NCBI RefSeq assembly: GCF_900114115.1
Contig: NZ_FORX01000006.1
Location: 1 to 64,000, forward strand
DNA: 64,000 nt
Direction of reading: 5' to 3'
Source of the DNA: Desulfomicrobium apsheronum
GTDB taxonomy: Bacteria; Desulfobacterota; Desulfovibrionia; Desulfovibrionales; Desulfomicrobiaceae
Each line of letters starts with the position of its first letter. The first letter of the stretch is position 1. The position numbers and the translations under genes are program-made. The notes under the pieces are model-generated. The model was given only the letters and a program-made list of their open reading frames with translations, was not told the origin of the DNA and did no database searches. This document shows positions 16,481 to 26,954 of this stretch, piece after piece.

Positions 16481-16491
16481 TTTGATAATTG
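16481..16491 (-). promoter_or_regulatory. Possible PerR box upstream of perR
   Basis: TTTGATAATTG, 20 bases upstream of the perR start, is repeated exactly before rbo. It would allow self-regulation, as common for PerR. Confidence 0.45.
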
Positions 16492-16538
16492 TTCCTATTA
16501 AAAATAAGGACCGGCGTCAACAAAAAGGCGGGGTTGGT

Positions 16539-17546
16539 TCAGGCCGGGAAGGAAGAAAGCAGATCCAGGATCAGTTTCTCCGAGACGTCTTTCATGCAGG
16601 CGTTGCCAAGCGAGCATGCATCCTGGCCGTGCAGGGAGCAGGGGGCCTTGGGGCAGGGGCTTTGATGGACAACGTCGTGTGGGCCTGAAGGGTAGAAACC
16701 CCATTCCTTTGTGGTCGGTCCGAACAGTGCGACGACGGGCGTGTTCACGGCCGTGGCCAGATGCATGGGGCCGGAGTCTCCAGTGACCAGGACTCGGCAC
16801 AGGGACAGCAGGGCCGAGGTGGCGCGCAGATCTGTGGCGTTGGTCAGGTCATGCGGAGCCTGTGGATACAGGGGGCGCTCATGGCGGCCGAGGATGAGCA
16901 CCTGCTCTCCCTGGGTTTTAAGGTTCCGGATCAGATTTCGCCACACTTCGGGGCGCGGGGTCTTGGCCGGGTGGGTGGCGTAGGGATGGATGGCGACGGG
17001 CCGGGTCAATCCCAGACGTGAAAGCGTTTCACGGGCCACGGCTTTTTCATTCTCGGCAAGGAAGATGCGGGGCTTCAGCGCATCCGCGTCCACGACCTCT
17101 GGGTCCAGAGCCATGCAGTAGCGCTGGGGAACATTGAGGCGGCGGAGCCTGGTGGCGAAGACGGGGTGCCGGGTGGCCAGAAACAGTCGTCTCTCCAGGG
17201 AGAATTTGCGGTAGGAGCGCGTGGGTCCTGGCCAGAACGAGCGCAGCAGCAAGGTACGCAGGTTGGCGTGCAGGTCGATGAGCGGCAGTCGGCCAAATTC
17301 CTTGGCCAGCCCACGGCAGAACCTGATCCAGCTTGCGCCGTGCAGGTCTTCTTCACGAACGCCGATGATCCCGGTCACGGCCGGGTGGTTGTCGAAGACG
17401 GGAGCCAGGGCCGGTTTGGTCAGCACTTGAAAGGTCAATCCGGCCTGTTCATGCCAGTATGCGAGTACTCCCGTGGTCAGAATGGCGTCGCCAAGGGCGC
17501 TCAAGCGCACGGTCAGGCATTCCTGGTTGCTGAAGGGCAGGGACAT
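16539..17546 (-). CDS. Glycosyltransferase family 9, heptosyltransferase-like
   Basis: Protein of 335 residues of the WaaC/WaaF/RfaF type, which adds ADP-heptose to the LPS inner core at the inner membrane. Marks are the N-terminal LTVRLSALGDAILTTGVL, the second-domain start VAIHPYATHPAKTPRPEVW, and the C-terminal LVTGDSGPMHLATAVNTPVVALFGPT. A cysteine-rich tail follows, CPKAPCSLHGQDACSLGNAC, as in many heptosyltransferases. It follows a GT4 gene by 13 bases and gmhB further upstream, which supports heptose transfer. Confidence 0.88.
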   Translation of the reverse strand: MSLPFSNQECLTVRLSALGDAILTTGVLAYWHEQAGLTFQVLTKPALAPVFDNHPAVTGIIGVREEDLHGASWIRFCRGLAKEFGRLPLIDLHANLRTLLLRSFWPGPTRSYRKFSLERRLFLATRHPVFATRLRRLNVPQRYCMALDPEVVDADALKPRIFLAENEKAVARETLSRLGLTRPVAIHPYATHPAKTPRPEVWRNLIRNLKTQGEQVLILGRHERPLYPQAPHDLTNATDLRATSALLSLCRVLVTGDSGPMHLATAVNTPVVALFGPTTKEWGFYPSGPHDVVHQSPCPKAPCSLHGQDACSLGNACMKDVSEKLILDLLSSFPA

Positions 17547-17559
17547 GGGGGAGAGGCTC

Positions 17560-18690
17560 CTATCTTTGCGCGCAGAGGTCGGCGTAGACCTGCATGAGGG
17601 CAGCCGAGGTGCGCGAGATGTGAAAATTCCGGGCGTGGCGCTCGCCCCTGGCGATCATGTCCTGCCGCAGGGCGCTGTCCTGCAGGACCCTGGTCAGGGC
17701 CTGGGCCAATTCCGGTACGTCGCCCGGGGTTGTGTACAGGGCCGCGTCGCCGCCGGGTTCGGCAAAGCAGGAACCGGTGGAGGTGATGACCGGCACTTTG
17801 CTGTTCAGTGCCTCAAGGATGGGGATGCCGAAGCCTTCGCCTACCGAAGGATAGGCAAATGCCACGGCCTGCTGGTACAGGCCGGGCAGATCCGCGTCCG
17901 CGACCTGTCCCAGGAAATGGACCTGGCCGCCAAGGCCCGAGGCCAGCGCCTGGTCGCGCAGGGCCGTTTCCATGGGGCCCTTGCCGACGATGACCAGCTC
18001 CGGCCGGTCGGACCGGGGCAGTTGCGCCAGAGCGGAGATGAGCGTCTGGGCGCCCTTGCGGGGGATGAGGGAGCCGACAAAGAGGATGTAGCGCTCGGGC
18101 AGGCCGTGAATCCCGCGCAACCTGGCCGTCTCATCCGGACCTCTGGTGACGGAGAAGGCCGGAGAGCAGCTCTGGTAGGCGACACGGATACGCTCCCGGG
18201 GGATCTCGAAAATTTCGTGCACGTCGTCGGCGGTCTTTTGGCTGATGGCCACGATCATGTCCGCGCGCTGGCAGCTTTTTCTGTATTTGAGCGCGTAGAG
18301 CTGGCGGTCGATCCAGGGATAGAGGTGCGGGTGGGTCAGGAAGAGCAGGTCGTGCATGCTGACCACGGTGCGCGTGCGTGGTCCGAAAGAGGTCAGCGGA
18401 AGCTCGTGGGACAGTCCGTGGTAGATGTCCAGATCGTGACTGCGCGCCGCGCGGGGAATGCCCAGGCTACGCCACAGAGCCGGAAACATGCGCCCAAGCG
18501 GGCATGCTTCCTGCACATGCAGGCCGTGACCGGCGGGCAATGTGCAAAATGGTCCGGAAAGACGCTGCGTATATAATGTATAGCGGTGCTCTGGAAAATG
18601 CTCCGCCAGCCCGAAGATGGTGCTGCGGGCGTAGTTGCCGAGCCCGGTGGGGTTGTGGAAGAAGCGCTTGGCGTCAAATCCGATGTGCAT
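17560..18690 (-). CDS. Glycosyltransferase family 4
   Basis: Glycosyltransferase of 376 residues with the GT-B fold. The start at 18690 is preferred because AAAGGA lies eight bases upstream; an ATG six bases earlier is too close to it. N-terminal MHIGFDAKRFFHNPTGLGNY and TVVSMHDLLFL are acceptor-domain features. The donor domain has YILFVGSLIPRKGAQTLISA and the EX7E-type motif SVGEGFGIPILEAL. It overlaps the end of gmhB by about 17 bases. It probably extends the LPS core next to the heptosyltransferase; sugar specificity is unknown. Confidence 0.85.
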   Translation of the reverse strand: MHIGFDAKRFFHNPTGLGNYARSTIFGLAEHFPEHRYTLYTQRLSGPFCTLPAGHGLHVQEACPLGRMFPALWRSLGIPRAARSHDLDIYHGLSHELPLTSFGPRTRTVVSMHDLLFLTHPHLYPWIDRQLYALKYRKSCQRADMIVAISQKTADDVHEIFEIPRERIRVAYQSCSPAFSVTRGPDETARLRGIHGLPERYILFVGSLIPRKGAQTLISALAQLPRSDRPELVIVGKGPMETALRDQALASGLGGQVHFLGQVADADLPGLYQQAVAFAYPSVGEGFGIPILEALNSKVPVITSTGSCFAEPGGDAALYTTPGDVPELAQALTRVLQDSALRQDMIARGERHARNFHISRTSAALMQVYADLCAQR

Positions 18691-19287
18691 GCACATGTTC
18701 CTTTTTTTGCACAAGATGCTCCAGATAGCGGCCAAGGTCGCTTGCCAGCCAGGTCGGCCGGCCCGGTCCGGGGGCGCAGCGCTGCAGCGGGGCTCCAGGT
18801 GCGTCGAGGCCAAGCTTCCGAGCGGCGTCAAGGCCATGTCCGGTCAGGACCAGCACCGTTTCGGCGCAGCCGATGGCCTGGCCGAAGCGGATGTCGGCGA
18901 CCTTGTCTCCGATCATGACCGTTTTTTGGGGAGACAGACCGAAGTTCGCCGCCAGTTCCTGCCAGAGTCCGATACGCGGCTTGCGGCATCCGCATTCGTC
19001 CTCCGGAGAGTGGGGGCAGTGGGCGGCGCCGCCAAGGACGATGTCTTCGGCCAGCAGCAGGTCCACCAGACGCGCGTGCACCCGGCGGTAGTCGTCTTCG
19101 CTGAACAGCCCGCGTCCGATGCCGCTCTGGTTGCTGGCCAGGTAGAAGCGGCAGCCGAGCCCAGCCAGCCTGCGCATGGGGGCGGCCACGCCGGGAATCA
19201 GCGCGACCAGGGCGGGATCGCTCAGATAGTGCCGCTCTTCAATCAGGGTGCCGTCGCGGTCGAGGAGTATGGTGTCTATGTCTGTCA
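18674..19287 (-). CDS. gmhB: D-glycero-D-manno-heptose 1,7-bisphosphate 7-phosphatase
   Basis: HAD-family phosphatase of 204 residues in ADP-heptose synthesis. The start MTDIDTILLDRDGTLIEERH has the catalytic DRDGT. The zinc-binding loop CPHSPEDECGCRKP is typical of GmhB and of the histidinol phosphatase half of HisB. SNQSGIGRGLF and TVMIGDKVADI are the other HAD motifs. AGGAC lies before the ATG. Neighbouring heptosyltransferase and GT4 genes support the LPS role over histidine synthesis. Confidence 0.88.
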
Positions 19288-19526
19288 TATTTGTCCTTGC
19301 CGAAGATGGGCTTTTTTGATCGGTAAGCGCAGCAAGGTCAAGAAAGGAAATGAATCGGTTCGGACCGCCGGTTTCCGGAGCGTCGGAGGTAAAAATTTTG
19401 TCCGACGAAATTGTTGACGAAACTGGTCTGGTTGTGGATATGCGCGTGCGAAACGGCACGCAAGGCGTCGTGACAGGTGGCGGCGGTTCGTGCTAGGAGC
19501 CGGGCCACAATGAAACCGGAGACTTT

Positions 19527-19970
19527 ATGAGTACCGCAAAAAATCAGAAATGGGTCTACCTCGCCGCAGTCCTGCTCGTAGGGGTCGGGGTGGGCTATCT
19601 TCTCTTCAGTGGCCTGTCCCAAAATTCCGTTTATTTTCTCAATGTTTCCGAAGCGCTGGCCATGCCTGCGGAAAAGCTGTCCCAGGCGAGGCTTTTCGGC
19701 ATGGTGGCGGAGCATGACGTGGATCATGACCCTTCGGCCATGGGCGTGTCCTTTTTCGCCCTGGACAAGGACGAGCCGAGCAAGGCCATTCGCGTCCATT
19801 ACCGGGGCGCCGTGCCCGATACGTTCAAGCCCGGCGTCGAGGTCATCCTTGAAGGCTCCTTCACGGCCGACACACGGGTGTTCGAGGCCACCACGCTGCT
19901 GACCAAATGTCCATCCAAATACGAAAAGAATGACAAGGGCCAGATGCGTCCCCCTGGATTTGCAGGCTAG
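19527..19970 (+). CDS. ccmE: Cytochrome c maturation heme chaperone CcmE, CXXXY type
   Basis: Periplasmic heme chaperone of 147 residues with one N-terminal membrane anchor (VYLAAVLLVGVGVGYLLFSGL). The beta-barrel domain has GMVAEHDVDHD and VILEGSF. The heme ligand of classical CcmE is a histidine in an HXXXY motif. Here the motif is C128-x3-Y132 (LTKCPSKY), so a cysteine would bind heme. This variant is known from Desulfovibrio and archaea. It is the first gene of the ccm operon. Confidence 0.93.
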   Translation: MSTAKNQKWVYLAAVLLVGVGVGYLLFSGLSQNSVYFLNVSEALAMPAEKLSQARLFGMVAEHDVDHDPSAMGVSFFALDKDEPSKAIRVHYRGAVPDTFKPGVEVILEGSFTADTRVFEATTLLTKCPSKYEKNDKGQMRPPGFAG

Positions 19971-20026
19971 TCCCGGTTCGTTCAGTCTCTTTTGCAACCA
20001 GAACCTCCACGAGGATACCCCGCTTC

Positions 20027-21906
<1,880 letters not shown>

Positions 21907-21910
<4 letters not shown>

Positions 21911-22566
21911 TGAATTCAGGTTCCCTGCTGACCCTGCGCGGGGTCAGCCATTTTTTTGGCTCCCGGCTGATCTTCAAGGGGGTGTCCTGTGAACTGGCGC
22001 CGGGCAGCATAATGCTCGTGGCCGGACCCAACGGCGCGGGCAAGACCACCCTCCTGAAGATTATGGCCGGTCTGACACCGCCCCGGGCAGGCACCGTGGA
22101 GCGCACGGTCAAGGATCGGGCCATGGCCTTCATGGGGCATCAGACCTTTGTCTATCCGGCGCTTACGGCCCTGGGCAATCTCGAATTCTGGAACAGCGTC
22201 TACGGGCGCGGACTTGGCGATGCGGCCCTGCTCGGCCTTTTGGACCGGGTCGGCCTCAAGGGCTTCGCCCTGGAGTCAGCGGGCACGTTTTCGCGGGGCA
22301 TGGCCCAGCGCCTGTCCCTGGCGCGAGTCCTTCTTGTCGAGCCTGCGCTTGTGTTTCTGGATGAACCTTCAACGGGGCTCGATACGGCGTCCCAGGCGTT
22401 GCTGCACGCCGAATTGGAGGCCGCAAGGACCAGGGGCGCGGGAATTGTCTGGATATCCCACGACCTGGATCGGGATCTGGGCCGTGCCGACACGGTCCTT
22501 TCGCTTGGTGGACGCGGCATGAGCTATTTCGGCCCGGCGCATGGGTTCGCCCCGGAGGGACCGTGA
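21907..22566 (+). CDS. ccmA: Heme exporter ATP-binding protein CcmA
   Basis: ABC ATPase of 219 residues that works with CcmB and CcmC to release holo-CcmE. Walker A is GPNGAGKTTLL, the signature region is FSRGMAQRLSLARVLL, and Walker B is ALVFLDEPSTGLD. The overlap with ccmF fixes the start at one of two adjacent ATG codons (21907 or 21910). The stop overlaps the ccmB start. Confidence 0.94.
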
Positions 22567-23237
22567 TCGCATCTTCACTGGCCATCGCCCGCAAGGATCT
22601 GCGCCTGGCCTTCGCCGGGGGGCAGGGACCGGTGCAGGCGGTGCTGCTCGGACTCCTGCTGGTATTCATCTTCAGCCTTTCGGCTGCTCCGGGCGAGCAT
22701 TTTTCTGCCCAGCAGGCCATGGCCATCTTCTGGCTGTGCAGCTCCTTCGGGGTGGTCCTGATTTTTTCCCTGCTTTTTCGTTTCGAGGAAGAGAACGACA
22801 CGGCCACGGCCCTGCTCCTTTCCCCTCTGCCGGTGCAGGGACTGTGGCTGGGCAAGACCCTGGCGGGGCTTATTTTGCTTTTGCTGTGTCAGGTTTTCTT
22901 TTTTCCGGCGGCCCTTGTCTTCCTGGGCCTTGACCCCGGCGACAACCTGTCCGGGCTTGTGCTCATGGTGCTGGCCGTGGATGTCGGCCTGTGCGTGCTG
23001 GGCGGGCTCATCGGGGCCATGGGGCAGGGCCAGGGAGCCAAGGACGCGCTTTTGACCATCATCGTTTTTCCGTTGCAGGTGCCGCTGCTGCTCGGCGGAA
23101 TCCGTATCGGGGTCGGGCTGATGCAGGGCACGGCAATGGCCGGAGTCTCGGATTGGTTCGGACTTGTCTTGGCGTTCGACGCAGTTTTTGCGGGCGCGGC
23201 ACTTTTTCTGTTCCCTCATGTCTTCAGAGGGGAATAA
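22563..23237 (+). CDS. ccmB: Heme exporter membrane protein CcmB
   Basis: Membrane subunit of 224 residues with six hydrophobic segments, partner of CcmA. IARKDLRLAFAGGQG, then FEEENDTATALLLSPLPVQG with GLWLGKTLAGL, and IIVFPLQVPLLLGGI are typical. It begins in a GTGATC/ATGATC-type overlap with ccmA and ends ten bases before ccmC. Confidence 0.93.
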   Translation: MIASSLAIARKDLRLAFAGGQGPVQAVLLGLLLVFIFSLSAAPGEHFSAQQAMAIFWLCSSFGVVLIFSLLFRFEEENDTATALLLSPLPVQGLWLGKTLAGLILLLLCQVFFFPAALVFLGLDPGDNLSGLVLMVLAVDVGLCVLGGLIGAMGQGQGAKDALLTIIVFPLQVPLLLGGIRIGVGLMQGTAMAGVSDWFGLVLAFDAVFAGAALFLFPHVFRGE

Positions 23238-23247
23238 AGGGACGAAC

Positions 23248-23943
23248 ATGTTTCGCATCTATCCAAAAATACTCATGATTCTTGCCTGCATCAGCATGGC
23301 GCTGATGGCGATCGGACAATACGCCATCTGGTTCCATGCCCCCGAGGAAATGACCATGGGGCTGGTGCAGAAGATCTTCTATTTCCACTTGCCCCTGGCG
23401 TGGTGGTCGTTTGTGGCCTTTTTCGGTGTGTGCGCTGCAAGCGTCATGGTGCTGTGGACCGGCCGGGAGCAATGGGACGTTCTGGCCGGAGTGCTGGCCG
23501 AGATCGGGGTGCTTTTCAGCGGACTGGCCCTGGTCACCGGCTCCCTCTGGGGCCGAGCGGCCTGGAATACATGGTGGACCTGGGACCCGCGTCTCTCGAC
23601 GACGCTGGTGATGTGGTTCGTGTACGCCGGCTATCTTGTCCTGCGTTCCGCCGATGTGGGCGGGACCAAGGGCGCGAAGGTGCGGGCCGTGCTCGGGATC
23701 GTGGCTTTCTTGGATGTTCCGCTGGTTTTTTTGTCCGCCAGGCTTTGGCGGTCCATTCATCCGGCCGTGCTCGCTTCCAAGGGCGGGGGGCTTGAGCCGG
23801 AGATGTGGACGGCTGTGTGGATCAATGTCCTGGCCTGGGGGGCGATGTTTGGGACTCTTGTCCTGGCACGCTATCACGGCGCCGGTCTGAAGCGGCGCGT
23901 CGAGGCGGCCCTGATCGGCATTCAGGAAAAGACCTTGCAATAA
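23248..23943 (+). CDS. ccmC: Heme handling protein CcmC
   Basis: Membrane protein of 231 residues that loads heme onto CcmE. The WWD motif reads NTWWTWDPRLSTTLVMWF, with histidine FYFHLPLAWWSFVAF before it and RLWRSIHPAVL after it. Six membrane segments fit. The ATG at 23248 has GGAATAAAGGG upstream; the longer frame would overlap ccmB without reason. Confidence 0.94.
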   Translation: MFRIYPKILMILACISMALMAIGQYAIWFHAPEEMTMGLVQKIFYFHLPLAWWSFVAFFGVCAASVMVLWTGREQWDVLAGVLAEIGVLFSGLALVTGSLWGRAAWNTWWTWDPRLSTTLVMWFVYAGYLVLRSADVGGTKGAKVRAVLGIVAFLDVPLVFLSARLWRSIHPAVLASKGGGLEPEMWTAVWINVLAWGAMFGTLVLARYHGAGLKRRVEAALIGIQEKTLQ

Positions 23944-23954
23944 GGGGAATAGGC

Positions 23955-24086
23955 ATGAATTACCTTTTTATCGCCAATGTGTGCATCTGGCTGGGCGTGG
24001 GCGGCTACGTCCTGTTCCTGGCCCGGCAGCACAGTGTTTTGGAACGCCGCGTACGGCAACTGGAGATCATTGATGGAAACGAATAA
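23955..24086 (+). CDS. ccmD: CcmD-like small membrane protein
   Basis: Peptide of 43 residues with one membrane helix (YLFIANVCIWLGVGGYVLFL) and a charged tail (ERRVRQLEII). Such proteins follow ccmC and help to release holo-CcmE. GGGGAATAGGC precedes the ATG. Identified by position and layout; the sequence family is loose. Confidence 0.8.
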   Translation: MNYLFIANVCIWLGVGGYVLFLARQHSVLERRVRQLEIIDGNE

Positions 24087-24660
24087 CGCTTTTCCCCAGG
24101 CTGCCCGGCGCCGGGCGCTTTTCTTCCTGCTGGCCTGCCTTGGCGTGATGCTCTTCGCGACGGTGAGCTTCAGGGTGGAGAACCCTTCCATCGTGCAGCA
24201 TGAAGAACCCCGGGGGATGCCCGGCGGCGGGGGCATGGAACAGATGGGTGGAGACATGGCCGCTGTTTCCGCCATGATGAAGAAATTGCAGGAAAATCCA
24301 GAGGATGTCCAAGCCATGCGCGCCCTTGGCATGTCTTTCATGGACATGCAGGCCTGGGATAGAGCGATATCTTTTTGGGACATGCTCCTTGAACGGGACG
24401 GGAATGACGTCATGGCCCTCAACCAGAAGGGCTTCTGCCTGTTCGAACTGGAGAAATACGCCGAGGCCGCAGAACTTTTCGAGCGCATGCTGACCATCGA
24501 GCAGAAGAATTTTCACGCTCACTACAATCTGGGCGTCATCTACAAGCATTATTTGTCGGAGTCCGACAAGGCCGCCGCTCATTTTCAGGCCGTCATCGAT
24601 GCCGCCCCCGATGATCCCGCCCTGATCGAAAACGCCAAGCGGGAACTCGAAAGCAAGTAA
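24073..24660 (+). CDS. TPR protein of cytochrome c maturation (CcmI/CycH-like)
   Basis: Protein of 195 residues with an N-terminal membrane anchor (ALFFLLACLGVMLFATVSF), a glycine/methionine-rich linker and about three TPR units (residues 75-190), for example QAWDRAISFWDMLLERD and KYAEAAELFERMLTIE. CcmI-type TPR proteins hold apocytochrome c for ligation. It overlaps the ccmD end and closes the operon, which supports this role. No CcmG or CcmH is present nearby. Confidence 0.75.
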   Translation: METNNAFPQAARRRALFFLLACLGVMLFATVSFRVENPSIVQHEEPRGMPGGGGMEQMGGDMAAVSAMMKKLQENPEDVQAMRALGMSFMDMQAWDRAISFWDMLLERDGNDVMALNQKGFCLFELEKYAEAAELFERMLTIEQKNFHAHYNLGVIYKHYLSESDKAAAHFQAVIDAAPDDPALIENAKRELESK

Positions 24661-24675
24661 TCGCCGCGCTCCTGT

Positions 24676-24747
24676 TTGACACCTCCAAGGGGCTAATGGT
24701 AATAGCCCTCGATTCCGCAAGCTTTAGTGGCCCGCCATGGCGGGCCA
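24676..24747 (+). promoter_or_regulatory. livK upstream region with palindrome
   Basis: TTGACA (24677-24682) could be a -35 element, with a poor -10 near TAATAG. TGGCCCGCCATGGCGGGCCA (24728-24747) is a perfect 20-base palindrome 38 bases before the livK start. A smaller inverted repeat, GGGCTA/TAGCCC, lies at 24690-24708. The palindrome may be an operator or the ccm terminator stem; no T run follows. Confidence 0.4.
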
Positions 24748-24785
24748 TGAATCATATCCTAAACTTGAACATTGTGGAGGAACTG

Positions 24786-25898
24786 ATGAAACGTTTTTCT
24801 GGTCTCGTGATCGCGGCGTGCCTGACTTTGCTGACCAGTACGGCATTTGGTGCCGATACCGTGAAGATCGGCGTGGCGGGAGCCCACACCGGCGATCTGG
24901 CCTCCTACGGCCTGCCGACAGTCAATGCCGCCAAGCTGGTGGCAAAGGACATCAATGCCAAGGGCGGCATCGACGGCAAGCAGATCGAACTTTTGATCCA
25001 GGACGAAGAGTGCAAGCCTGAAAAGGCGACCAACGCGGCCACAAAGCTCATTTCCGACGGTGCTGTAGTCGTGCTTGGGCACATCTGCTCCGGCGCCACC
25101 AAGGCTGCCCTGCCCATCTACACCGAAGCCAAGATCGTGACCATGTCCCCCTCGGCCACCAATCCTGAGTTGACCCAGAGCGGCCAGTACCCCACCTTTT
25201 TCCGCACCATCGCTTCCGATGACGCCCAGGCTATGCTTGGCGTCAACTTCGCCATCGACAAGCTGGGCGCCAAGAAGATCGCCGTCCTGCATGACAAGGG
25301 CGATTACGGCAAGGGTTATGCCGAGTACGCACAGAAGTTCATCCAGGAAGGCGGCAAGGCCGAAGTCGTTCTGTTCGAAGGCGTGACCCCCGGCGCGGTG
25401 GATTACTCCGCCGTTGTCCAGAAGGTTCGTCAGGCCGGCACGGACACCGTCATGTTCGGCGGCTACCATCCTGAAGCCTCCAAGATTGTTTCCCAGCTGA
25501 AGAAGAAGCGCGTCAACGTGAAGTTCATCTCCGACGACGGCGTCAAGGACGACACCTTCATCAAGGTCGCGGGCGTCGATGCCGAAGGCGTGTACGCTTC
25601 CGGTCCCCAGGACGTCAGCGGCCTGGAAATGAACAAGGCCGCCAAGGCAGCCCACGTGGCGGAGTTCGGTTCCGAGCCCGGCGCGTTCTTTGATGCCGCC
25701 TATGCGGCCATGCAGGCCCTGGTCAACGCCATCGACAAGGCCGACTCCACCGATGCCGACAAGATCATGGAAATGCTTCGCACCGAGAACGTGGACACCA
25801 CCGTCGGTACGATCAAGTTTGACGCCCGCGGCGATGCCGAAGGCGTTGGCTTCTCCATGTATCAGGTACAGGGCGGCGCTTACGTGGAATTGAAGTAG
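24786..25898 (+). CDS. livK: Branched-chain amino acid ABC transporter, binding protein
   Basis: Periplasmic solute receptor of 370 residues. The signal peptide MKRFSGLVIAACLTLLTSTA ends before FGADTVKIGVAGAHTGDLAS. The type I periplasmic-binding fold of the LivJ/LivK family is clear: NAAKLVAKDINAKGGIDGK, VVLGHICSGATKAALPIY and SPSATNPELT. TGGAGG lies upstream of the ATG. The four transport genes follow. A terminator after this gene would allow extra binding protein over the membrane parts. Confidence 0.93.
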   Translation: MKRFSGLVIAACLTLLTSTAFGADTVKIGVAGAHTGDLASYGLPTVNAAKLVAKDINAKGGIDGKQIELLIQDEECKPEKATNAATKLISDGAVVVLGHICSGATKAALPIYTEAKIVTMSPSATNPELTQSGQYPTFFRTIASDDAQAMLGVNFAIDKLGAKKIAVLHDKGDYGKGYAEYAQKFIQEGGKAEVVLFEGVTPGAVDYSAVVQKVRQAGTDTVMFGGYHPEASKIVSQLKKKRVNVKFISDDGVKDDTFIKVAGVDAEGVYASGPQDVSGLEMNKAAKAAHVAEFGSEPGAFFDAAYAAMQALVNAIDKADSTDADKIMEMLRTENVDTTVGTIKFDARGDAEGVGFSMYQVQGGAYVELK

Positions 25899-25923
25899 GC
25901 TCCCTCTTACAATGCAGCTTTAA

Positions 25924-25962
25924 CCGAGGGACGGGCGATAAAGCCTGTCCCTCGGTTCTTTC
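25924..25962 (+). terminator. Attenuating terminator between livK and livH
   Basis: CCGAGGGAC and GTCCCTCGG form a nine-base stem followed by TTCTTTC. It lies between the binding protein and permease genes, where partial termination is common. Confidence 0.75.
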
Positions 25963-26008
25963 AACAGCCCGGCAAGGAATGGTCCAGGGCCGGAGCAGAC
26001 GGGGAATT

Positions 26009-26917
26009 ATGGACTGGCAATATTTCACGGAACTTTTTTTGGGCGGATTGACCAGGGGGAGCATCTACGCTCTCATCGCCATCGGCTACACCATGGTTTA
26101 CGGCATCATCGAGCTCATCAACTTCGCCCACGGCGAAGTTTACATGCTCGGCGCCTTCGTGGGCCTGATCATTGCCGGCGTGCTCGGGATCATGGGATTT
26201 CCCGCGCCTGCCATTCTGGTCATCGCCGGGGTGGTGGCGATCATCTACTGCGCTGGATACGGCTACACCATGGAGAAGATCGCCTACAAGCCTCTGCGCG
26301 GGGCCGGTCGCCTCTCTCCGCTCATTTCCGCCATCGGCATGTCCCTGTTCTTGCAGAACTACATCATCCTGGCCCAGACTTCCGACTTTCTGCCGTTTCC
26401 GCGCCTGATCCCGGATTTTGATTTCATCGAGCCCATCGCCCACGTTTTCGGATCCTCGGACCTCGTCATCGTTGTCACCAGCGCATTCTCCATGGCCGGC
26501 CTGACGGCGTTCATCAAGTACACCAAGATGGGCAAGGCCATGCGCGCCACGGCCCAGAACCGCAAGATGGCCATGCTGCTCGGAGTGGATGCGGACAAGG
26601 TCATCTCCATCACCTTCATCCTCGGTTCGTCCCTTGCCGCCCTCGGCGGCGTGCTCATCGCCTCGCATGTAGGCATGGTCAATTTCGCCATCGGATTTCT
26701 CGCAGGCATCAAGGCCTTCACGGCCGCTGTTCTGGGCGGCATCGGGTCCATCCCCGGCGCCATGCTCGGCGGTCTCTTTCTGGGTCTGTCCGAGAGTTTC
26801 GCCACTGGCTACATTTCAAGCGATTACGAAGACGTCTTCGCCTTCACCCTGCTGGTGGTCTTTCTGATCTTCCGGCCGTCGGGAATCATGGGCAAGGCCA
26901 AGGTGGAGAAGGTATGA
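26009..26917 (+). CDS. livH: Branched-chain amino acid ABC transporter permease LivH
   Basis: Inner-membrane permease of 302 residues. The N-terminus LTRGSIYALIAIGYTMVYGI, then ELINFAHGEVYMLGAFVG, is the family hallmark. The cytoplasmic coupling loop KYTKMGKAMRATAQNRKMAM and the later SLAALGGVLIA and GGIGSIPGAMLGG are present. GGGGAA precedes the ATG at 26009. Confidence 0.94.
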   Translation: MDWQYFTELFLGGLTRGSIYALIAIGYTMVYGIIELINFAHGEVYMLGAFVGLIIAGVLGIMGFPAPAILVIAGVVAIIYCAGYGYTMEKIAYKPLRGAGRLSPLISAIGMSLFLQNYIILAQTSDFLPFPRLIPDFDFIEPIAHVFGSSDLVIVVTSAFSMAGLTAFIKYTKMGKAMRATAQNRKMAMLLGVDADKVISITFILGSSLAALGGVLIASHVGMVNFAIGFLAGIKAFTAAVLGGIGSIPGAMLGGLFLGLSESFATGYISSDYEDVFAFTLLVVFLIFRPSGIMGKAKVEKV

Positions 26918-26954
26918 TCAGCGGACGCAAACGTATCGAAGGGCGGACACGATA

